Shown here one piece after another: positions 58,248 to 64,000 of a stretch of DNA of 64,000 nucleotides. Where the stretch lies: contig NZ_SADR02000009.1 in NCBI RefSeq assembly GCF_004010325.2, positions 62,001 through 126,000 of the forward strand. The letters are read 5' to 3'. Both the position numbers and the translations under genes were made by a program. The notes beneath the pieces were generated by a model that saw only the letters and a program-made list of their open reading frames with translations, was not told where the DNA came from and searched no databases. The number at the start of each line of letters is the position of its first letter. Position 1 is the stretch's first letter. Origin of the DNA: Mesorhizobium sp. M00.F.Ca.ET.216.01.1.1 (GTDB lineage Bacteria; Pseudomonadota; Alphaproteobacteria; Rhizobiales; Rhizobiaceae).

Positions 58248-59018
58248 TCAGGCGGCTTCGCGAAAATATTTGGCGGTGGGCAGGATGGTCAGCGGCGCGA
58301 GTTCGCCGGCCGGCGCTTTTGCGAACAGCATGCGGCGCTCCAGCGCCGTCGATTGGAAGAATGGAAACCGCTGCAGCGTCGGCGCCATGTTCTGCTCGCA
58401 AACCGATTCGTAGAAGAAGATAGGCATGGTGAAGGGCGGGTAGATGCGCGGTTCGCCGATCTGCACCGACCCGAAGATGCGATGGTAGAACGACGTGTGC
58501 TCTTCCCTGATCATCGAAATGCAGCTTGTCGCGTTGAAAAATGTGTTGGCGATGACCGCGAGCCTCAGCGTGACGTAGGGCAGAGCCCGGTTGGCCGATG
58601 ACATTTGCGGGTCGATCGCCAGTCTGCTGGGATCGATAAAGGTTTCGCCCCGCGCCAGCCGCAGGAGCAATCTATCGCCGAATACGGTCATGATCGGCGC
58701 TTCTGGGGTCTCACCGGTAATGTGGTGGAGCCTGACGGTACTGACAAGCTCGCCGTCCATGAACACGCCGAAACAATAGCAATTGCGGGCTTCATCAAGG
58801 TGATCAGAAAGTTTCTGTTCGACGATGGTGTCAAGCAGACCGTGTGCATGAAAGGCCTTGTAACGCAGCCGGTAGACCGCTTCGAGATCCTCCCCGCTTT
58901 CACAGCGCCGGTATTCGACGCGTTCCAAAACGTCCAGGACGTTGCGCGCGAACAATGAGGGAGGCTGAGATTTTATCGCCGAAGCCGCCGAACGCAGACC
59001 TGACCGTTGCGTGTCCAT
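58248..59018 (-). CDS. FeeM/autoinducer-synthase-like GNAT acyltransferase
   Basis: 256 residues from ATG 59018 (GAGGGGAA upstream). After about 30 linker residues, VEYRRCESGEDLEAVYRLRY plus KAF is the start of the N-acyl amino-acid synthase (FeeM) / acyl-homoserine-lactone synthase-like fold. VFMDGELVSTVRLHHITGET and FIDPSRLAIDPQMSSANRAL form the core strands with the R..(x)..S segment. SCISMIREEHTSFYHRIFGS and the C-terminal EPRIYPPFTMPIFFYES resemble the acyl-donor side. It may transfer a fatty acyl chain from ACP to an amino acid or similar amine. It follows a GGDEF-EAL gene on the same strand after 162 bp. Confidence 0.78.
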   Translation of the reverse strand: MDTQRSGLRSAASAIKSQPPSLFARNVLDVLERVEYRRCESGEDLEAVYRLRYKAFHAHGLLDTIVEQKLSDHLDEARNCYCFGVFMDGELVSTVRLHHITGETPEAPIMTVFGDRLLLRLARGETFIDPSRLAIDPQMSSANRALPYVTLRLAVIANTFFNATSCISMIREEHTSFYHRIFGSVQIGEPRIYPPFTMPIFFYESVCEQNMAPTLQRFPFFQSTALERRMLFAKAPAGELAPLTILPTAKYFREAA

Positions 59019-59180
59019 ATATTTCCCCTCGTACCGCCGCAGGAGGACAATACCGGACAACGGAAAGAACAAGAAGATGAAACTCTGACCGTCAGCGTTT
59101 ACCGAACGTTAACGTTAACAATCAGTTAACGCTTAGATAACACAACGCCTTTTGAACGGGCCTTTCAAGCGCTATCGAGA

Positions 59181-61523
59181 TCAGGTGGTCGCGAGCTTCG
59201 GGACTGACCGCAATTCCGCGGCGAAGGGCCAGGTCACGTTGGACATGGTTTCGATGCCCGATGCACTGAGAGCGGCGCCGAAGAGGAAGCCCTGGACAAG
59301 GTCCGGCTTCACCGAGTGCACCAGAATCTTGAGCTGCTCGAAGGTCTCGACCCCTTCGATGGTTACGGTCAGGCCCAAGACGCGGGTCAGGTCGACGATT
59401 CCCTTCAACAGGTCGAGCGAACGCGGGCTCTGGGTTACGTCCATCAGGAACGAGCGGTCGATCTTGATCTTGTCGAGCGGCAGCTTGTGGAGATAGCTCA
59501 GGCTTGAATAGCCTGTACCGAAATCGTCGAGCGCGATACGCACGCCGAGCTGCTTCAATTCCTCGATGTACTGGCGTGTCAGCGACTTGTCGTCGAGCAA
59601 CGCGGTCTCGGTGACTTCGATCTCCAGGCGGCCCGCGGCGAGGCCGGAACCAGCCAGCGCATCACGGACCCTCTGGACGACGTCGCGGTTGCGAAAATCC
59701 TTGGCGGAAAGATTGACCGAGACGCTGGTCTGGCCGGGCCATTTGGCACATTCGGCGCATGCCGCCTGAAGGACAAAAGTACTGATCTCGGAAATGATGC
59801 CCATTTCCTCGGCCAGGGGAATGAAGATGCTGGGCGAAATCGGCCCGAGATCGGGATGGTCCCACCGACACAACGCCTCGCAACTGGCGATGCGCATCGT
59901 GCTCATCGCCACGATCGGCTGATAGACCACCCGCAACCCCTTGCTTTCCACAGCGCTGCGCAGATCCGCCTTCATCAGCTGGCGGTTGCGGAAAGCTGCG
60001 TCCATCGACGCCTCGAACAGCCGCCAGTTGTTCTTGCCAAGTTCCTTGGCCTTGTAGAGGGCAAGATCCGCCTTGACGATCATGGCGTCGACATCGGTGT
60101 CCTCGACCCGCGACAGCACCGCGCCTGCGCTGGCCTGGATCCGTAGCCCGTGGCCGGCGACATCGATCTCGCCCTGCAGGTCGCCGAAAATCCCGTCGAG
60201 CAGGCCGGTCAGATGGCTTTCGTCCTCGACGCGATCGAAGAAGATCATGAACTCGTCGCCGCCGAAACGGCTGACCATGACGCCTTGTCCGGCGATGGCG
60301 GCCAGCCGCTCCGCCACGGCATAGATCAGCCCATCGCCGACCGGATGGCCTAGAGTGTCGTTGACGCTCTTGAAATCGTCGAGGTCGAGCACGGCGAGCC
60401 CGCAGAGACGATCGCGTTCGCCGGACGCCATGGACTCACCGACCAGCTCATGGAAATAGGCGCGATTTGGCAGGCCAGTGAGGTTGTCGTAGCGCGCCAT
60501 GAAGCGGATTTTTTCTTCAGCATCAACGCGGGCGGTGACATCCTCGAAGGTAATGACGCCCAGATCCTGGCTGCCTTCGCGCGCCGAAAACTCGTAGTGC
60601 TGGCCGGTGGAGAAGGAAACCAGCACCTTGCGGTCGCGACCCTCGCGCAGCGCGCGCGTCAGCTGCGCCTCGACGTAGCGGCAGTCCTTCGGCGCCAGCA
60701 TTCCACCAGCAACGCCGCGCAAGAGCAGGGAGTGGATCGATCGCCCGAGCAACTGGTCCGGCGATTTGAGCGACATGAGATGCGCGGCTTCGGCGTTGCC
60801 GACGACCACCTTGCCGTCGGGGCCAAGCATAACGAGACCATGCGACATGGTGTTGAGCGCGCGGTTGAAACGCTCTGCGAGCCTGGCTGCGGTTTTGCGC
60901 TCCGAAATGGCATTAAAAAGCACGGTGCGAACGTGATTGGCCATTCGAGTGATGATGAAGATGAACGGCACGATGTAGAGGCCGAGGATGAAATTGTCGA
61001 CATCGCCCTTGAGCATCAGTCCGACCGCAATCGGCAGCACGACCGTAAAAGCCTGAACCGCGACCATGGTTTTGGAGCCGTAATTGCGCCCGACGATCGT
61101 CACCGTCGAGCCCATTATGACGGCGATCGCGGCACTTTCCCCGAATATGTCCGGGATGAGATAGATGGTGGTGAAGCAGAACAGCCCCATGAAGAAAGCC
61201 TGGATGGTACCGCCGACCAGATAGTAGCGTTCCCATTTCTTGGCTGACTCAAAGGTATTGAAATTGCCTTCGCGCTGACCTTTGCGGATGCCGTAATAGC
61301 GGTAAAGGCCAGCGGCGAGCATGGTCGCGGCAAGCGCGAGGTAGACGGGCTGCTTTGAGCTGAAGTAGACAAGAATACCGATGAGTCCGTGGCAAAAAGC
61401 GCCGATCAGCAGGATTCCGGGATCGTTGAACAACGATCGCACGAACCCTGCATAGACGTCCTCACCTATCTCTACGGTTTTGTTTTCTTGCATAGCCTGC
61501 GGTGCCGCACGAACCGCAGTCAT
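59181..61523 (-). CDS. Membrane-anchored PAS-GGDEF-EAL c-di-GMP enzyme
   Basis: 780 residues. About six N-terminal membrane helices (30-195, MASE-like sensor region) come first, then a PAS domain (NRALNTMSHGLVMLGPDGKV onward), a GGDEF domain with intact active site RFGGDEFMIFFDR, and an EAL domain with EALCRWDHP, NLSAKDFRN, LEIEVTETALL, ALDDFGTGYSSLSYLHKLPL, IKIDRSF and IEGVET. All catalytic residues that I can check are present, so both diguanylate cyclase and phosphodiesterase activity are possible. It probably responds to a membrane or redox signal to set c-di-GMP, which in rhizobia governs motility and exopolysaccharide. Confidence 0.93.
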   Translation of the reverse strand: MTAVRAAPQAMQENKTVEIGEDVYAGFVRSLFNDPGILLIGAFCHGLIGILVYFSSKQPVYLALAATMLAAGLYRYYGIRKGQREGNFNTFESAKKWERYYLVGGTIQAFFMGLFCFTTIYLIPDIFGESAAIAVIMGSTVTIVGRNYGSKTMVAVQAFTVVLPIAVGLMLKGDVDNFILGLYIVPFIFIITRMANHVRTVLFNAISERKTAARLAERFNRALNTMSHGLVMLGPDGKVVVGNAEAAHLMSLKSPDQLLGRSIHSLLLRGVAGGMLAPKDCRYVEAQLTRALREGRDRKVLVSFSTGQHYEFSAREGSQDLGVITFEDVTARVDAEEKIRFMARYDNLTGLPNRAYFHELVGESMASGERDRLCGLAVLDLDDFKSVNDTLGHPVGDGLIYAVAERLAAIAGQGVMVSRFGGDEFMIFFDRVEDESHLTGLLDGIFGDLQGEIDVAGHGLRIQASAGAVLSRVEDTDVDAMIVKADLALYKAKELGKNNWRLFEASMDAAFRNRQLMKADLRSAVESKGLRVVYQPIVAMSTMRIASCEALCRWDHPDLGPISPSIFIPLAEEMGIISEISTFVLQAACAECAKWPGQTSVSVNLSAKDFRNRDVVQRVRDALAGSGLAAGRLEIEVTETALLDDKSLTRQYIEELKQLGVRIALDDFGTGYSSLSYLHKLPLDKIKIDRSFLMDVTQSPRSLDLLKGIVDLTRVLGLTVTIEGVETFEQLKILVHSVKPDLVQGFLFGAALSASGIETMSNVTWPFAAELRSVPKLATT

Positions 61524-61643
61524 GTCATATCCGCCTTAAGAAAGGTTTAGAGAGGCCGTTTCGACCCCTGCCGTCAAGCCGTTGACCCAACGGAAGGCAA
61601 AGAAACTATTGTTCAGGTAAACAAGGCGTATCAGGGCCCGGGC

Positions 61644-64000
61644 TCATTCGGCGGCCTGAAGTTCAGGCCTCGCCGGTGTATTTGCCAGGCGCTCGAGCAG
61701 TCTTGAGCGTTCGCCGGCCGCCTTTTCGGCACTGGCTTGCCGGACATGGCCATAGCCGCGGATGAGCGCGGGCACCGAGGCAAGAGCGGCAGCGGCCTCG
61801 ACCTTGCCCGGCGCCAACGTGCCGGCGACAAGCTCCAGATCGGCCTCATATTGGGCAAGAAGCTGCCGTTCCAAGCGCCTTTCGGCGCTGTAGCCGAACA
61901 GGTCGAAGGCGGTGCCGCGCAGGCCTCTCATCGCCGCAAGCAGCCGGAACGCCTTCATCATCCACGGGCCGAAACTCGACTTCCTCGGCTTACCGTCATT
62001 GCCGCGGCGGCCCATGATCGGCGGGGCGAGATGGAATTCTAGCTTCTCGTAGCTCTGGAACTGTTTTCCCAATTCGGCGGCGAAGGAGCCGTCGGTATAG
62101 AGCCGCGCCACCTCATATTCGTCCTTGATCGCCATCAGCTTGAACAGGTTCCTCGCGGCGGCCTCGGTCACCGTGGTCGAACCCGGCACGGCCTTGGCTT
62201 CGGCCTGGCGCAACGCAGCCAGCTTGTCGGCATAGCGCTTGCCGTAGGCGGCATTCTGATAGGCGGTCAGAAAGGCGACGCGGCGGGCAATGATGTCGTC
62301 CAGCGTCTCGGCAATTGCGGTGCTCTCAGTGGCCTTGCCGGGCTGGGCGACGAGGCTGCGCACGAAATCGGGCTGGTGGGCAGCGCGGCGGCCCCAGCGG
62401 AAGGCGGCGATGTTCATTGCCACCGCCTCGCCGTTGAGTTCGATCGCTTTCTCGACCGCCTCGGCCGACAGCGGCAGGCCGCCGTGCTGGAAGGCGAAGC
62501 CGAGCATGAACATGTTGGCGCCGAGCGAATTGCCGAACAGCGCGGTGGCGGTGCGGGTGGCGTCGAAGAAATGCGTTCTGTCGTCGCCGGCGGCGGCACG
62601 AATCGCCTTTTTCAGCCGCTCGACGGGCAGCGAGAAATCGGCCGATCGGGCGAACTCGCCAGGCATGATCTCGGCAGTGTTGGCAAGGAAGATGGTGTGG
62701 CCCTCGCGCACGGCGGCGAGCACCTTCTTGGCGCCGGACACGACAAGATCGCAGCCAAGAACGAGGTCGGCCTTCCCCGCAGAAACGCGGATGGCATGGA
62801 TATCGTCCGGGGTGCGGGCGATGCGCACATGGGTGAACACCGAGCCGCCCTTCTGGGCAAGGCCGGCCATGTCGATCATGCCACAGCCCTTGTCTTCGAG
62901 ATGGGCGGCCATGCCGAGCACTGCCCCGATGGTGACGACGCCTGTACCGCCGACGCCGTCGATGATCGCCGCCCAGCCTTGCTCGCCGAGCGGGAATTCT
63001 GCCGGCGTCGGCACGCCGGCGAGCGGGTCGGCCTTGCCGGCGATGCCATCGGCCCTCCTGATCCTGGCGCCATGCACGGTGACGAAGGACGGGCAGAAGC
63101 CGTTGACGCAAGAGAAATCCTTGTTGCAGCTCGACTGGTCGATCCTGCGCTTGCGGCCGAATTCGGTCTCGACCGGCTGGATCGAGACGCAGTTCGACTG
63201 CACCCCGCAATCGCCGCAACCCTCGCAAACCAGTTCGTTGATGAAGACACGCTTGTCGGGATCGGGGAAGGTGCCGCGCTTGCGGCGGCGGCGCTTCTCG
63301 GCAGCGCAGGTCTGGTCGTAGAGCAGCACCGACACGCCCTTGACCGCACGCAATTGGCGCTGCACGAGGCCGAGGTCGTCGCGGTGATGGACGGTGACGC
63401 CGGCGGGGAATTCGGCCTTGCCGGTATATTTTCCCGGCTCGTCGGTGACGATGGCGATGCGCCCGACACCTTCGGCCCGTACCTGCCTGACGATCATGTC
63501 CACAGTCAGGCCGCCTTCGTGCGGCTGGCCGCCGGTCATGGCGACGGCGTCGTTGTAGAGGATCTTGTAGGTGATGTTGGCATCCGTCGACAGCGCAAAG
63601 CGGATCGCCAGCACACCGGAGTGATTGTATGTGCCGTCGCCGAGATTCTGGAAGATGTGGTCGCGCTTCGAAAACGGTGCCTGGCCGACCCATTGCGCAC
63701 CCTCGCCGCCCATGGCGGTGAAGCCGACGGTATTACGGTCCATCCACAGCGCCATGAAGTGACAGCCGATGCCGGCGGCGGCGATCGAGCCCTCCGGCAC
63801 CTTGGTCGAGGAATTGTGCGGGCAGCCGGAACAGAAGAAGGGCGTGCGCGAGGCGATGTCGGTGGTGTCGGCGAGCATCGCCTGGAACTGGCGCAGTTTT
63901 GCCACCCGTGCGGCGATTTCTTCCGACGGGCCGATCGTCCTCAGTATCCTCTCGCCGAGCGCAATGGCGATCTCGTTAGGATCGAGCGCGCCCTTGGCCG
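61644..64000 (-). CDS. Indolepyruvate ferredoxin oxidoreductase, C-terminal two-thirds (runs off right edge)
   Basis: Open from the stop at 61644 to the window end, at least 785 residues; the frame continues past 63905 with ALDPNEIAIALGERILRTIG. Visible parts are the end of the ThDP domain (FCSGCPHNSSTKVPEGSIAA, GGEGAQWVGQAPFSKRDHIF), an iron-sulfur segment CEGCGDCGVQSNC, and the gamma-type domain DGVGGTGVVTIGAVLGMAAH. A C-terminal region of the fused bacterial enzymes (DUF6537-like) ends the protein. It converts indolepyruvate and other aryl pyruvates to acyl-CoA with ferredoxin-type electron transfer, in a single-chain fusion of the archaeal IorA and IorB subunits. Confidence 0.92.
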   Translation of the reverse strand, partial: AKGALDPNEIAIALGERILRTIGPSEEIAARVAKLRQFQAMLADTTDIASRTPFFCSGCPHNSSTKVPEGSIAAAGIGCHFMALWMDRNTVGFTAMGGEGAQWVGQAPFSKRDHIFQNLGDGTYNHSGVLAIRFALSTDANITYKILYNDAVAMTGGQPHEGGLTVDMIVRQVRAEGVGRIAIVTDEPGKYTGKAEFPAGVTVHHRDDLGLVQRQLRAVKGVSVLLYDQTCAAEKRRRRKRGTFPDPDKRVFINELVCEGCGDCGVQSNCVSIQPVETEFGRKRRIDQSSCNKDFSCVNGFCPSFVTVHGARIRRADGIAGKADPLAGVPTPAEFPLGEQGWAAIIDGVGGTGVVTIGAVLGMAAHLEDKGCGMIDMAGLAQKGGSVFTHVRIARTPDDIHAIRVSAGKADLVLGCDLVVSGAKKVLAAVREGHTIFLANTAEIMPGEFARSADFSLPVERLKKAIRAAAGDDRTHFFDATRTATALFGNSLGANMFMLGFAFQHGGLPLSAEAVEKAIELNGEAVAMNIAAFRWGRRAAHQPDFVRSLVAQPGKATESTAIAETLDDIIARRVAFLTAYQNAAYGKRYADKLAALRQAEAKAVPGSTTVTEAAARNLFKLMAIKDEYEVARLYTDGSFAAELGKQFQSYEKLEFHLAPPIMGRRGNDGKPRKSSFGPWMMKAFRLLAAMRGLRGTAFDLFGYSAERRLERQLLAQYEADLELVAGTLAPGKVEAAAALASVPALIRGYGHVRQASAEKAAGERSRLLERLANTPARPELQAAE

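Overview
The window looks like a chromosomal segment of a Mesorhizobium-type alphaproteobacterium (Hyphomicrobiales). Four things support this: high GC content, a succinoglycan-type exo block in nearly rhizobial order, an AroA very like the Agrobacterium CP4 enzyme, and dispersed intergenic palindromes typical of rhizobia. The genus is inferred from remembered families, not from a database search. I saw no CRISPR array, phage block or intact insertion sequence.

Layout. (1) 1-11 kb, exopolysaccharide: a partial glycosyltransferase, UDP-glucose dehydrogenase, a secreted GH16 glycanase, a GT2 glycosyltransferase, a remnant of an ABC exporter, then exoX / exoY-exoF-exoZ and an inverted exoQ flanked by inverted palindromic repeats. 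(2) 11-14.8 kb: an SDR, a DUF1349 protein, an aldehyde dehydrogenase and a small membrane protein. (3) 14.9-27.2 kb: what appears to be a complete D-apiose uptake and catabolic locus. It holds a sugar ABC transporter with a DUF2291 lipoprotein, apiose dehydrogenase, apionate lactonase, apionate oxidoisomerase, 3-oxo-isoapionate kinase, a RuBisCO-like protein and a GntR/FadR regulator. A CTGGTATAAT motif recurs in front of its three transcription units. A tRNA-Ala(GGC) gene borders it. (4) 27.6-33.2 kb, core genes: TIGR02300 protein, aroA, cmk, rpsA, SDR. (5) 33.4-40.5 kb, probable arginine/guanidino compound use: a ThDP-dependent decarboxylase and an amidinotransferase-fold hydrolase, divergent from a polar amino-acid ABC transporter and an Ldh2-family reductase.

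(6) 41.3-48.1 kb, the most intriguing region: a GT-C-like membrane protein, a UbiA-family enzyme like decaprenyl-phosphate phosphoribosyltransferase, a HAD phosphatase, an extended SDR, a GMC flavo-oxidoreductase with a small partner, and GtrA. By function this set mirrors the mycobacterial decaprenyl-phosphoryl-arabinose locus and the noe arabinosylation genes of Azorhizobium, but with different oxidoreductase families. It may be an alternative route to a polyprenyl-phosphate pentose donor. (7) 48.4-64 kb, housekeeping and metabolism: an NDUFA9-like protein, a cytochrome P450, an FMN reductase, gyrB, the pntA1-pntA2-pntB transhydrogenase, a cytochrome aa3 subunit IV, a DUF3096 mini-protein, a FeeM/AHL-synthase-like acyltransferase next to a GGDEF-EAL protein, and a partial indolepyruvate ferredoxin oxidoreductase running off the right edge.

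Start codons were chosen from Shine-Dalgarno spacing and family N-termini, so several genes are shorter than their longest open frame.
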